Positions 15,640 to 24,242 of a stretch of 64,000 nucleotides of DNA are shown piece after piece. Position 1 is the stretch's first letter. Each line of letters opens with the position of its first letter. The position numbers were made by a program, and so were the translations under genes. Below the pieces are notes generated by a model, which was not told the origin of the DNA, ran no database searches, and saw only the letters and a list, made by a program, of their open reading frames with translations. The DNA lies in assembly GCF_002855575.1 (NCBI RefSeq), contig NZ_PKRQ01000004.1, forward strand, positions 62,001 to 126,000. The letters are read 5' to 3'. Source of the stretch: Tabrizicola sp. TH137. Lineage in GTDB: Bacteria > Pseudomonadota > Alphaproteobacteria > Rhodobacterales > Rhodobacteraceae.

Positions 15640-15702
15640 CGATTCGAACGCCCGACCCCCAGATTCGTAGTCTGGTGCTCTATCCAGCTGAGCTACGGGT
15701 CC
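15626..15702 (-). tRNA. tRNA-Arg (anticodon ACG), integration target
   Basis: The reverse strand folds into a complete cloverleaf of 77 nt including encoded CCA. The acceptor stem is GGACCCG/CGGGTCC, the D arm GCTC/GAGC, the anticodon arm CCAGA-CTACGAA-TCTGG with anticodon ACG, the variable loop 5 nt, and the T arm GGGCG-TTCGAAT-CGCTC with one G-U pair. The discriminator base is G. It decodes CGN arginine codons. Its 3' end carries the attR core of the element to the left. Confidence 0.96.
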
Positions 15703-15761
15703 GTCGTGGCGGTGCGTTTAGCCCCCGCCTTCGCGGGGCGCAAGGGGAAAATCATGCGACC

Positions 15762-17183
15762 CTATTCCTCTTCCGCCGCCCCCGGCCCCTTCGGCAGGCG
15801 GATCAGGAACTCCGTCCCCTCGGCATCGCTGCGCACCAGGTCCAGCCGCCCGCCATGGCCACGCACAAGCTCGGCCGCGATGGCAAGGCCCAGCCCCGTG
15901 CCGCCCTTCCGCGCCCCGCCCTGAAACGCCTCGAACAGATGCTCCCGCGCCCGCGGCGGCAGGCCCGGCCCGGTATCGCCCACCCGGATCCACCAGTCCC
16001 GCTCATCCTCGCCCCCCGAAATCTCGATCGTGCCCGGCTGCCCCGTCGCCTCGATGGCCTGCCGCGCGTTGCGGATCAGGTTCGACAGCACGCGGTGCAA
16101 CTGCTCGGCATCCGCCCGGATCACCAGCCCCGCCGGCACGTCGATCAGGCAGGCGACCGTCGCCACTTCCGCCCCCAGCCCCTCGCCCTCGGCCACCTCC
16201 TCGGCCAGCCGCCGCAGGGCAAAGCGCGTCAGTTGCGGCGGCGGCTCCTCCGCCTTGCCGAAGGCCAGGGTCGATTCGCACAAGGACACCGCCCGCGCGA
16301 TCGACCCCACCAGCTTCGGTGCCGCCCGCGTCACCGCAGGGTCCGCACTTGCCTCCAGCCGGTCGGCAAACAACTGCGCCGTCGTCAGGATGTTGCGCAG
16401 GTCATGGCTGATCTTCGCCACCGCACCCCCCAGTTGCGCCAGCCGCTCCTTCTGCCGCAGCGCGCCGGTCAGTTGCGTCTGCATCGCCGCCAGCGCCTCT
16501 TCGGCGACGCGCAACTCCTCCACCCCCGCCGAAGGCACGATCACCCGCCGCGCATCCTCGGGCGCCTCGGCATAGGCCGTCATGTGCCGCACCACCCGCC
16601 GGATCGGCCCGACCAGCAACCGCTGCACCGCAAGAAACAGAAGGAACGCCGTCACCACCGAAATCAGCGCCGACAGGAACAGGATGCGCAGCCCGTATTC
16701 CACCATCGCCGCGCGCAACGGCCCCGTCTCCATCGTGATCTCGATCAGCAACCCCGCATCCTGCACCGGGTTTCCGATCACCCGGATCACCCGGTTCTCC
16801 GGATCGGCCAGAACGGCCGAGGCATCGCGGATCAACTCCCACGGCCCCGCCAGCCGCAGGTCATAGGTGTCATGGATCGGCGCCGGAATGGGCGAAGACA
16901 GCACCAGTTGCCGCACCTCGTCGCGCCGCAGCACCACGTTGAACACCTCGGCATTCTTCAGAAGCTCGGTCTCGAGGTCCGCCCCCACCGTCGCATCCTC
17001 TGCCGCCAGCAGGGCCAGCGAGGCGATCTGTGCCTTCTCCAGCCGCAGCAGCAGGTAATCCGCCCGATAGCGCGCGATGGAGGGAACGAAGATCAGGATC
17101 TCCGCCAGCATGACGAAGGCGACGGTCAGCATGAGGAACCGCCCCGACAGCGTATTCAGGAACCGCCCCCGCCCGATCCGCAC
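15762..17183 (-). CDS. membrane sensor histidine kinase
   Basis: The 473-aa protein has a first transmembrane helix (about 16-36), a periplasmic sensor region to about 163, a second helix (about 166-190), a HAMP-like linker and a kinase core. The core shows the H-box ISHDLRNILT with phospho-acceptor H260, N-box NLIRNARQAIE, G1 DTGPGLP and G2 GTGLGLAIA. It would autophosphorylate and signal to a response regulator. No regulator gene is adjacent, so it is an orphan here. The start is GTG 17183 with AGGGGG upstream. The ligand is unknown. Confidence 0.9.
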   Translation of the reverse strand: MRIGRGRFLNTLSGRFLMLTVAFVMLAEILIFVPSIARYRADYLLLRLEKAQIASLALLAAEDATVGADLETELLKNAEVFNVVLRRDEVRQLVLSSPIPAPIHDTYDLRLAGPWELIRDASAVLADPENRVIRVIGNPVQDAGLLIEITMETGPLRAAMVEYGLRILFLSALISVVTAFLLFLAVQRLLVGPIRRVVRHMTAYAEAPEDARRVIVPSAGVEELRVAEEALAAMQTQLTGALRQKERLAQLGGAVAKISHDLRNILTTAQLFADRLEASADPAVTRAAPKLVGSIARAVSLCESTLAFGKAEEPPPQLTRFALRRLAEEVAEGEGLGAEVATVACLIDVPAGLVIRADAEQLHRVLSNLIRNARQAIEATGQPGTIEISGGEDERDWWIRVGDTGPGLPPRAREHLFEAFQGGARKGGTGLGLAIAAELVRGHGGRLDLVRSDAEGTEFLIRLPKGPGAAEEE

Positions 17184-17343
17184 GAAAAACCGCCCCCTGC
17201 GCTGCCCTGACTGAGATACGCATCCCCCCTCCCCGCCCGCAACCCCTCCGACAGGGAAAGACAGGCCGGTTCGGCATGGATCAGCGCAGGAGTATCAAAG
17301 CTCTGGCCGGAAAGACAGCCGCGCCGCCCGCTTGCCCCGCGCG

Positions 17344-17374
17344 TGCCCCTTCATCTTGGCCCAAATACTCACCT
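17344..17374. repeat. 31-bp intergenic repeat, copy 1
   Basis: A 31-bp sequence containing CATCTTGGCCCAAATACTC is identical to 41874-41904. Here it lies 29 bp beyond the stop of the oxidoreductase gene on the minus strand, in the non-coding gap before the kinase gene. It has no strong palindrome. The conserved part reads GAGTATTTGGGCCAAGATG on the minus strand. Confidence 0.75.
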
Positions 17375-17402
17375 TGCCGACGCCCGCCGCAGGCGCACCG
17401 CT

Positions 17403-18824
17403 TCAGGGCAGGAACCGCTGCACGAACCGCACAAAGGCCTTAAGCCGCGGGTTCTCGAACAGCGCCGGCGCGAAATGCGCCCCCGCCGCGCGCTTTCCGA
17501 TCTCGGCCAGCGTCGGATAGGGAAGCACCACCCCTGCCAGCGCCGAAACCTTCATCCGTGTCGCCACCGCCAGCGCAAGGGGCGCGATCACCTCCCCCGC
17601 CTCCGGCCCCACCACCGTCGCCCCGATCACCCGGCCCCGCCGGATCACCAGCTTGGCAAAACCTTCCGTCTCGCGCAGGGCCTGCGCCCGGTCATTGTGG
17701 TGAAACGCCGCCCGCGCCACCGAAACCGCATCGCCGAAAGCCGCCCGCGCCTCCGCCTCGATCGGCCCCACCTGCGCCAGCTCCGGCGTGGTAAAGGTCA
17801 CCCGCGGGATATGGTCACTCCGCACGCGCGCCCGCAGGCCCAGCACCGCCTGCCGGATCACCAGCCCCGCATGATATCCCGCCAGATGGGTGAACTGCGC
17901 GCCCCCTGCCGCATCCCCCACGGCAAAGACGCGGCGGTTGCCCTTGGCCCGCAGGTCCGGCCCCACCGTCACCCCCCGCTTGTCAAAGGCCACCCCCGCC
18001 GCCGCCAGATCCAGCCGGTCCAGCACCGGCACCCGCCCCGCGGCGACCAGAAGATGCGACCCGGTCACCACCGCGCCATCCGACAGCACCGCCTCCACCC
18101 CCTCGGTCACGACGCGCAGCCGCACCACGCCCGCGCCCTCCAGCAGCGCCACCCCTTCCTCCCGCAGCCGCGCTATCACCACCGCCGCCGCCTCCGGGTC
18201 CTCGCGCCCCAGCGCGCGGCCCGCCTCGATCACCGTCACCGCCGATCCCAGCCGCCGATGCGCCTGCGCCATCTCCATCCCGATCGGCCCGCCCCCCAGC
18301 ACCAGCAGATGCGACGGCCGCACGCGCAGGGAAAACACCGTCTCGTTCGTGAGATAGGGTATGCCCTCGATCCCCGGCACCGGCGGCACCGCCGCCTGCG
18401 ACCCCGTGGCGATCACGAAGCGCCGCGCCCGGATGCGCCGCCCGCCCGCCTCCACCTCGCGGGGCGACACGAACCGCCCCCAGTCGCGGATGACCAGACA
18501 ACCCAGCCCCTCGAACCGTTCCTGACTGTCCACCGGCGCAATCGCCGCGATCACATCGGCCACGTGATCCTTCACCGCCCCGAAATCCACCGCAGGCTCC
18601 ACCGCCCCGATCCCGAAAGCCACCGATCCCCGCTGCGCCTCGGCCCGCGCGGCAGCGGCAATCAGCGCCTTGGATGGAACACAGCCGAAATTCAGACAAT
18701 CCCCCCCCATCTCGGCCCCTTCGATCAGCACGACCCGCGCGCCCATCTGCACCGCGCCCGCCGCCACCGACAGCCCGCCCGACCCCGCGCCGATCACGCA
18801 GATATCCGTCTCGATCCGTTCCAT
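17403..18824 (-). CDS. mercuric reductase-like FAD/NAD(P) disulfide oxidoreductase
   Basis: The 473-aa flavoprotein of pyridine nucleotide-disulfide oxidoreductase class I has the FAD motif DICVIGAGSGGLSVA, the redox cysteines of GGDCLNFGCVPSK (C43 and C48), a second Rossmann motif LVLGGGPIGMEMA for NAD(P)H, and a C-terminal dimerisation domain. It lacks an N-terminal metal-binding domain, and the C-terminus lacks the CC pair of true mercuric reductase. ATG 18824 matches the conserved MERIETDICVIG start. It lies 5 bp after the TMEM64-like gene, a pairing known in many bacteria. The substrate is unknown; dihydrolipoyl dehydrogenase activity is less likely because no 2-oxoacid dehydrogenase genes are nearby. 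Confidence 0.85.
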   Translation of the reverse strand: MERIETDICVIGAGSGGLSVAAGAVQMGARVVLIEGAEMGGDCLNFGCVPSKALIAAAARAEAQRGSVAFGIGAVEPAVDFGAVKDHVADVIAAIAPVDSQERFEGLGCLVIRDWGRFVSPREVEAGGRRIRARRFVIATGSQAAVPPVPGIEGIPYLTNETVFSLRVRPSHLLVLGGGPIGMEMAQAHRRLGSAVTVIEAGRALGREDPEAAAVVIARLREEGVALLEGAGVVRLRVVTEGVEAVLSDGAVVTGSHLLVAAGRVPVLDRLDLAAAGVAFDKRGVTVGPDLRAKGNRRVFAVGDAAGGAQFTHLAGYHAGLVIRQAVLGLRARVRSDHIPRVTFTTPELAQVGPIEAEARAAFGDAVSVARAAFHHNDRAQALRETEGFAKLVIRRGRVIGATVVGPEAGEVIAPLALAVATRMKVSALAGVVLPYPTLAEIGKRAAGAHFAPALFENPRLKAFVRFVQRFLP

Positions 18825-18829
18825 CTCCC

Positions 18830-19585
18830 TCACACCTCCCGCCGCCCGGCCCGCGCGCGCACCGCCCGCACCACCATCGGCATCACACCCAGCGCCACCA
18901 GCCCGACGATGGGCCACAGCACATAGGGCTCCAGGAACACCCCGAAATCCGGACTGCCGCCCCGCGCAAAGACCTCACCCAGCCCCGCCCCGACGGAGGT
19001 CAGCACGAGCGCGCCGGGAACAATCCCCACCGCCGTCGTCACCACGAATTTCATCAACGAAATGTTCAGCAGCGCCGGAATCAGATTGGCCATGAAGAAG
19101 GGCACGATCGGCGTGACCCGCATCAGGAACAGCACCTCCCATTCATTCGCGGCCAGAGCCTCGCGCAGCCGCGCCACGCGCCCGCCCTGCATCTCGATCT
19201 TCGCGGCCAGCTTCGCCCCGAATCCCGCCCGCGCCGCAAGGAACAGCAGCACCGCCCCCACCGTCGCCCCCGCCAGATTGAACAGCACGCCGGGAAACAG
19301 CCCGAACAGGAACCCGCCCGTCAGCGTCGCCACCGTCGCCCCGGGCAGCGAAAAGGCCACGATCCCCACATAGGCCAGAACAAAGACCAGCACCGCCACC
19401 AGATAATGCGCATCCCGAAAGGCCAGCAGCGCCTCGCGATGCGTGGCCAGCGCATCGAAACTCAGGTGATCCCGCAGGAACACCGCTCCAAGCCCGGCCA
19501 CGGCCAGCAGGACAAGGACGGGAATCATCCGGCCCTTGCCTTGCGGCGGGGCCTCGGGGGCGGGGGGAAGCGGCGCATCTCTCAT
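18830..19585 (-). CDS. TVP38/TMEM64 (VTT-domain) membrane protein
   Basis: The 251-aa polytopic membrane protein carries the VTT/SNARE-associated signature: FSLPGATVATLTGGFLFG and RVTPIVPFFMANLIPALLNI, with hydrophobic segments near both ends (about 20-36 and 220-240). Proteins of this family (DedA/TMEM64 type) are linked to lipid scrambling or small-molecule flux. Here it is first in a two-gene operon with the disulfide oxidoreductase, suggesting a joint role in redox or metal homeostasis, which is inference. It diverges from rpmH. Confidence 0.88.
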   Translation of the reverse strand: MRDAPLPPAPEAPPQGKGRMIPVLVLLAVAGLGAVFLRDHLSFDALATHREALLAFRDAHYLVAVLVFVLAYVGIVAFSLPGATVATLTGGFLFGLFPGVLFNLAGATVGAVLLFLAARAGFGAKLAAKIEMQGGRVARLREALAANEWEVLFLMRVTPIVPFFMANLIPALLNISLMKFVVTTAVGIVPGALVLTSVGAGLGEVFARGGSPDFGVFLEPYVLWPIVGLVALGVMPMVVRAVRARAGRREV

Positions 19586-19656
19586 GCAGGAAAGATGATC
19601 CGAACCGCCCCGCCCGCGCCAGCCCTCTCACGCCGCATTGATCGCAAGGGCCTGTC

Positions 19657-19696
19657 CTGCAACATTCCCTCCCCCTGCGCGGTCGAAATGTTGCAG
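19657..19696. promoter_or_regulatory. 10-bp inverted repeat upstream of rpmH
   Basis: CTGCAACATT (19657-19666) and its exact reverse complement AATGTTGCAG (19687-19696) are separated by 20 bp. They sit between the start of the TMEM64-like gene and the rpmH -35 region. The spacing would place both arms on the same helix face, so a dimeric regulator site is plausible; which gene it controls is unclear. Confidence 0.5.
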
Positions 19697-19715
19697 AAAT
19701 TCCCCCATCCGCGCG

Positions 19716-19744
19716 TTGACTTGCCCGCCAACCGCCCGTAAAGG
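19716..19744 (+). promoter_or_regulatory. sigma70-type promoter of rpmH
   Basis: TTGACT at 19716-19721 and TAAAGG at 19739-19744 are separated by 17 bp. They lie 70 bp ahead of the rpmH start, leaving a short leader. Strong expression of ribosomal protein L34 and RNase P protein from this promoter is expected. Confidence 0.65.
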
Positions 19745-19814
19745 ACGGGCTTCGAATAGACGCGGCGCTCGAATCCGTCGGATTTGCGCTGCCTGAGTGA
19801 TACGGAGAGCCGCG

Positions 19815-19949
19815 ATGAAGCGCACTTACCAACCGTCGAACCTGGTCCGCAAGCGCCGCCACGGGTTCCGCGCCCGCATGGCCACCAAGGGCGGCCGTCT
19901 GGTCCTGTCCGCGCGCCGCGCCAAGGGCCGCAAGCGCCTGTCGGCCTGA
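19815..19949 (+). CDS. rpmH: 50S ribosomal protein L34
   Basis: The 44-aa basic protein [20 protein letters not shown]...[14 protein letters not shown] is the full conserved L34 sequence. GGAGAG precedes the ATG. It begins the conserved rpmH-rnpA-yidD order. L34 binds 23S rRNA in the large subunit. Confidence 0.98.
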   Translation: MKRTYQPSNLVRKRRHGFRARMATKGGRLVLSARRAKGRKRLSA

Positions 19950-19988
19950 TCCCTCCGGCCCCTTCGCGGGCCGATCACGGGTGACGCG

Positions 19989-20411
19989 ATGACACCGCCG
20001 ATGGACACGGGCACAGGCGACACCGCCGAAGCGCCCGCCGCGCCGTCGGCGGTTTCGCTTTGCGCGGGCGTGACCACCCTGCAAAAGCGCGCCGATTTCC
20101 TCCGCGCCGCCTCTGCCCGCCGTCAGGGCACGGCCGGCTTCCTGCTGCAAGGGCGCGACCGCGGCGATGACAGCCCCGCCATCCGCGTGGGCTTCACCGC
20201 CTCCAAGAAGATCGGCAATGCCGTGCTGCGCAACCGCGCCAAGCGCCGCCTGCGGGCGCTGGTGCGCGAAATCCTGCCTCCCCTCGCCCAACCCGGCTGG
20301 GACTATGTCCTCGTTGCCCGGCCCGAGGCGACGGTCACCCGCGACTTCGCCGCCCTGCGCGACGATCTTCGCATGGCCCTCGCCTCCGTCCATCAGGGCC
20401 GCGCGAAATGA
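19989..20411 (+). CDS. rnpA: ribonuclease P protein component
   Basis: The 140-aa basic protein contains the family core LQKRADFLRAASARRQ, GFTASKKIGNAVLRNRAKRRLRALVRE (the RNR motif that contacts P RNA) and DYVLVARPEATVTRDFAALRDDL. It assists the RNA subunit in 5' maturation of tRNA precursors. The N-terminal extension of about 27 residues (MTPPMDTGTGDTAEAPAAP...) is unusual and low in complexity; a later start is possible but no better site is seen. It overlaps yidD by 4 bp. Confidence 0.96.
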   Translation: MTPPMDTGTGDTAEAPAAPSAVSLCAGVTTLQKRADFLRAASARRQGTAGFLLQGRDRGDDSPAIRVGFTASKKIGNAVLRNRAKRRLRALVREILPPLAQPGWDYVLVARPEATVTRDFAALRDDLRMALASVHQGRAK

Positions 20412-20671
20412 CCCCCCTCGCGCGCCTCCTTGCCCTCCCGGTGCGCGCCTACCGCCTGATCCTCTCCCCCTGGGTCGGCCATGGCTGCCGCTTCCAGCCC
20501 ACCTGTTCCGCCTATGCGCTCGAGGCGCTGGAACGTCACGGCGGGCTCAAGGGCGGCTACCTGACAGCGCACCGCCTCTGCCGCTGCCATCCCTGGGGCG
20601 GCCATGGCTACGATCCCGTGCCGGGCTCTGATCCCGACCACGACCGCAGCCACGCCGCCCCGAAGGACTGA
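20408..20671 (+). CDS. yidD: membrane protein insertion efficiency factor YidD
   Basis: The 87-aa protein shows the complete YidD signature: LILSPWVGHGCRFQPTCSAY, HGGLKGGYLTAHRLCRCHPWG and GHGYDPVP, with conserved cysteines C31, C36 and two in LCRC. It attaches to the inner face of the membrane and aids Sec/YidC insertion. It overlaps rnpA by 4 bp. YidC itself lies 3.6 kb further on, after four inserted genes. Confidence 0.95.
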   Translation: MTPLARLLALPVRAYRLILSPWVGHGCRFQPTCSAYALEALERHGGLKGGYLTAHRLCRCHPWGGHGYDPVPGSDPDHDRSHAAPKD

Positions 20672-20676
20672 CCCCG

Positions 20677-21531
20677 TCACTTGTCCTTGATGAAGGCCCG
20701 GATCGCTGCCGCATATTCGGCAGGCGCCTGGAAACTGGCGAAATGGCTCACATCCGGCAGCACCTGCAAGGACGCACCAGGAATCCCCGCCGCGATCTCC
20801 TCGGCATGGGACATCAGGATCGCCTCGTCATACTGGCTCTGCACCACCAGCGTCGGTACCGTGATCCCAGGCAATGCCTCCATCCCGCCCGGCTTCGACG
20901 TGCCCCACATCGTGCTGATCGCCCCGAGAAAGGCCTCAAACCCGTCCGGCGTCGGCGACATCTTCGCGTAATCCGCCGCCATCATCCCGACATAGCTGCC
21001 AAAGACCGCATCCTCGTTCACCGACGGGTCGATCCCCTCCAGCGTCACATTCCCCGCATGGGCGAAATGGCTCGCCAAGCGTTCCGGCGCCGTCTGCGAG
21101 ATGACATAGCCGATATTCGCCCCGTCCGACCAGCCGACAAGATGCACCTTCTCCACCCCCATCGCATCCATCAGCGCAAGGTAGTCTTGCCCCAGCAGGT
21201 CATAGGTAAAGGCGCTGCCGTCATTGCTGGATCGGCCATGCCCGCGCGTATCGGCCACGATCACCCGATGATCCGCCATCAGATCGGTCACGATGGCCGA
21301 CCACAGGTCGGCATGCCCCAACCCGCCATGGATCAGAAGGACGGGCGTCCCGCCCTCCGGCCCATAGACAGCGCGATACATCTCGATCCCGTTAACCGGC
21401 AGGGTCCCGGCCTCCACCGCCGCGGGCATCGGCGGCACGGCGGGAATGCTCATCCAGCGATCCTCGGCCAAAGCGGGGGCCGCGAACAGCCCCCCCACCG
21501 TCAGGGCGATTGCAGCAAGGCTATGTCTCAT
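20677..21531 (-). CDS. secreted alpha/beta hydrolase
   Basis: The 284-aa protein has a signal peptide (MRHSLAAIALTVGGLFAAPALA) and an alpha/beta-hydrolase domain. VLLIHGGLGH forms the oxyanion loop, VIVADTRGHGRS follows, VGWSDGANIG is the nucleophile elbow with serine, and a histidine in LPDVSHFASFQAP completes the triad. It is a periplasmic esterase or lactonase-like enzyme with unknown substrate. It faces yidD convergently and is divergent from the AraC-type regulator, which may control it. Confidence 0.85.
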   Translation of the reverse strand: MRHSLAAIALTVGGLFAAPALAEDRWMSIPAVPPMPAAVEAGTLPVNGIEMYRAVYGPEGGTPVLLIHGGLGHADLWSAIVTDLMADHRVIVADTRGHGRSSNDGSAFTYDLLGQDYLALMDAMGVEKVHLVGWSDGANIGYVISQTAPERLASHFAHAGNVTLEGIDPSVNEDAVFGSYVGMMAADYAKMSPTPDGFEAFLGAISTMWGTSKPGGMEALPGITVPTLVVQSQYDEAILMSHAEEIAAGIPGASLQVLPDVSHFASFQAPAEYAAAIRAFIKDK

Positions 21532-21631
21532 GGTCTATTCCTCGTCAGAAGATGGCTCCTGCCGCCAGATTACCGCCCTGCCCGCCCGCCCGTTACTGCA
21601 CCCAACGCCTGCCCGAACTCCCGGACCTGCC

Positions 21632-22612
21632 ATGGAAAGCCAAGCGATATCATTGCCTTGCCTTCCGCCTTATGCGGTTTCCCGCCAGGCGCCGCTGCTG
21701 CTCGATGAAACCTTCGATGATTTCGACGCCCAGGCCGAACGCCTGATCGACCACGACCAGCGCTATCTGCAACTCACGCCCGGCGCCTTTCGCGGCCGTT
21801 TCCTCTCCGGCTTCTTCGGCCCCGACGTGGCCCTGCATGTCGAACTCGGCAACCAGTCGCTGCTTCAGGAAATCGTCGGGTCCGAAGACTGCTTCACCTT
21901 CGGCGTCACCCTTTCCTCCGGGCCGGATTTCGCCACCAACGGCCAGGCCTTCGCCGCGACCGATGTGCTCGTCCTCCCGCCGCGCGGGTCACTCCTGATG
22001 TGCAGCCCGGTCGGCGGCGGCGTCGCCGCCTTCGCCATCACCCGCACGGCCCTGCTGGCCCATCCCGCCGTCACCCCGGCCCTCGCCGACTGGCTCGCCG
22101 CGCTGGACGGCGCCAATGCCTGCCTCCTGCGCGCGCCCGACCTCGCCACCCGCCTGCGCCGCGACTGCCGCGACGCGCTCGACCTCGCCACCGCCACCCG
22201 GCCCGGCGATGGCACCGCCGCCCGCATCGGCCAGGCCCTGCTCGCCTCGCTCGCCGCCGGCCTCTCGCTCGGCTGGCGTGGCGAGGCCGCCACCTCGCCC
22301 CTCCCCCGCCGCCTCCTGCAATTCCAGGCCTGGCGGGCCGCCGCTGCCGACAGCGATCTCTCCCCCCGTCAGGTGGAAAAGGCGCTCGCCGCCGTCACCG
22401 GCCTCGGCCCCATGTCCTACCTGCGCCTCGAACGACTGCACGAGGCCCGCCGCGCCCTGCACTCCGCCCCGCCGCAGCAGTCCATCGGCGACATCGCCGC
22501 CAGCTTCGGCTTCTGGGACTGGAGCCGCTTCACCGCCGCCTACCGGCAGCATTTCGGCGAACGCCCCTCCGACACCCGCCGCCGCGCCGCTAGTCCAGCT
22601 TCTCGAAGCTGA
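21632..22612 (+). CDS. AraC-family transcriptional regulator
   Basis: The 326-aa protein has an N-terminal sensing domain (LPPRGSLLMCSP) and a C-terminal AraC double HTH, with MSYLRLERLHEARRAL and IGDIAASFGFWDWSRFTAAYRQHFGERPSDTRRR. The latter is the classic second HTH with F..AYRQHFGE.P. ATG 21632 was chosen as the start of the conserved MESQAISLP. It diverges from the alpha/beta hydrolase with a 100-bp gap and may regulate it. Its end overlaps the convergent DUF3833 gene by 23 bp. Confidence 0.88.
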   Translation: MESQAISLPCLPPYAVSRQAPLLLDETFDDFDAQAERLIDHDQRYLQLTPGAFRGRFLSGFFGPDVALHVELGNQSLLQEIVGSEDCFTFGVTLSSGPDFATNGQAFAATDVLVLPPRGSLLMCSPVGGGVAAFAITRTALLAHPAVTPALADWLAALDGANACLLRAPDLATRLRRDCRDALDLATATRPGDGTAARIGQALLASLAAGLSLGWRGEAATSPLPRRLLQFQAWRAAAADSDLSPRQVEKALAAVTGLGPMSYLRLERLHEARRALHSAPPQQSIGDIAASFGFWDWSRFTAAYRQHFGERPSDTRRRAASPASRS

Positions 22613-23141
22613 TCGACACATCCCCCACATCCACGCCAAAGCGCTTCATATAGGCCCGGTTGAACAGCCGATCCTCGCTCAGAAGCCACATCCAGTCGTC
22701 AAAGGTCACCCGCACCGTGTCTGCCGTCCCATCCGCCGCGGGCACCGGCAGGTCGATCGTATAGCGCCAGTTGAACCGGTCGCCCTTCTCCACCCCCGTC
22801 GCCACGCCGATCACGCCGGGCGCGGTCCCTTCCCAGGTCTCCTCGCCGGTCTTGACCAGCGTCCAGACCCGCTGCTCCGTCGATCCATCCTCATAGGTGA
22901 AATCCTCCACCAGCCGCAGCCGCTGCCCGTCCCAATCCCCCCGGATATCCGCCACGAACTGCCGCCGCACCGTGCCAAAGACATCCTGAAACTGCCCATA
23001 GGCCACCAGGCGCCCGTCAAAGAACTCCTCCAGCTCCAGCTCGCGCGTGGACAGCGACGCATCCGTCAACGCAGGCTTCCCCGTGCAGGCCGCCAGCAGG
23101 GGCAGCAGCGCAAGCGCCGCCACGATCTTCACCACTCGCAT
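22590..23141 (-). CDS. DUF3833-type lipoprotein
   Basis: The 183-aa protein begins with the lipobox leader MRVVKIVAALALLPLLAAC, with lipidation cysteine C19, and continues with a DUF3833-like domain (LEEFFDGRLVAYGQFQDVFG, VADIRGDWDG, RLVEDFTYEDG, FDDWMWLLSEDRLFNRAYMKRFGV). ATG 23141 has GGAGGAG upstream. The family is of unknown function. It overlaps the convergent regulator gene by 23 bp. Confidence 0.88.
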   Translation of the reverse strand: MRVVKIVAALALLPLLAACTGKPALTDASLSTRELELEEFFDGRLVAYGQFQDVFGTVRRQFVADIRGDWDGQRLRLVEDFTYEDGSTEQRVWTLVKTGEETWEGTAPGVIGVATGVEKGDRFNWRYTIDLPVPAADGTADTVRVTFDDWMWLLSEDRLFNRAYMKRFGVDVGDVSISFEKLD

Positions 23142-23260
23142 CGCATCTCCTCCGGTCTTTTCATTGATACGCAGCCCGCCCCCGCCCGGATTGCCCAAAC
23201 CCCGCCCTTCTGGCATATGCAGCCTTCACGTTCCCGACACCCCGCGCGAAGGGCCGCCCG

Positions 23261-24130
23261 ATGCTGGACGATCTCGACGACATCCACCCCCTCTTCCACG
23301 GCGCCCCCACCTCGACCGAGTTCAAGAAACTCCGCAAACGCATCGTCCGCGAAACCCGCGAGGCGATCGAAACCTATGGCATGGTCAATCGCGGCGACCG
23401 CTGGCTTGTCTGCCTCTCGGGCGGCAAGGACAGCTACACCCTCCTCGCCGTCCTGCACGAACTCCAGTGGCGCGGCCTGCTGCCCGTGGACCTTCTCGCC
23501 TGCAACCTCGATCAGGGCCAGCCGGGTTTCCCGGCCACCGTCCTGCCGGAATTCCTCACGAAGATGGGCGTCCCCCACCGCATCGAATATCAGGACACCT
23601 ATTCCATCGTGGTGGACAAGGTCCCGCAGGGCCGCACCTATTGCTCGCTCTGCTCCCGCCTGCGCCGGGGCAACCTCTACCGCATCGCGCGGGAAGAAGG
23701 CTGTTCCGCCGTCGTCCTCGGCCATCACCGCGACGACATCCTTGAAACCTTCTTCATGAACCTCTTCCACGGCGGCCGCCTCGCCTCCATGCCGCCGAAA
23801 CTGGTGAACGAAGACGGCGATCTCATGGTCCTGCGCCCCCTCGCCTTCGTGGCCGAGGCGGATTGCGAAAAATTCGCCCGCGCCATGAACTACCCCATCA
23901 TCCCCTGCGATCTCTGCGGCTCGCAGGAAGGTCTGCAACGCGCGCAGGTCAAGAAACTGCTGGATGACTGGGAAGCCCGCACCCCCGGCCGCCGCAACGT
24001 CATGTTCCGCGCGCTCCAGAACGTGCGCCCCTCCCACCTCGCCGATCCGGCCATCTTCGATTTCCTCAACCTCGCCCCCGGCATGGCCCAACCCGCGCAG
24101 GATGACGGCCTCCCCCCGGCCCTGCGCTGA
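23261..24130 (+). CDS. ttcA: tRNA 2-thiocytidine biosynthesis protein TtcA
   Basis: The 289-aa PP-loop ATPase has SGGKDS (53-58) for [12 protein letters not shown] and CDLCGSQEG, the two CxxC motifs that hold the 4Fe-4S cluster, and [19 protein letters not shown] of the PP-loop family. It thiolates cytidine 32 of certain tRNAs. It is transcribed with yidC downstream (112 bp gap). All catalytic motifs are present. Confidence 0.96.
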   Translation: MLDDLDDIHPLFHGAPTSTEFKKLRKRIVRETREAIETYGMVNRGDRWLVCLSGGKDSYTLLAVLHELQWRGLLPVDLLACNLDQGQPGFPATVLPEFLTKMGVPHRIEYQDTYSIVVDKVPQGRTYCSLCSRLRRGNLYRIAREEGCSAVVLGHHRDDILETFFMNLFHGGRLASMPPKLVNEDGDLMVLRPLAFVAEADCEKFARAMNYPIIPCDLCGSQEGLQRAQVKKLLDDWEARTPGRRNVMFRALQNVRPSHLADPAIFDFLNLAPGMAQPAQDDGLPPALR

Positions 24131-24242
24131 TCACATTCGCCCCCCGCGCCCGGGCCGCAGGGGCGAAAGGCCTTGACCTTTCGCCCCCCCTTCTGTTGAA
24201 GCAGCGCTGACCCAATTCCACCAACGGCGGCAGTCTCCTCCC

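Noticed and set aside
17403-18824. dihydrolipoyl dehydrogenase of a 2-oxoacid complex
   Set aside because: Redox motif fits, but no complex genes are adjacent and it pairs with a TMEM64 gene instead.
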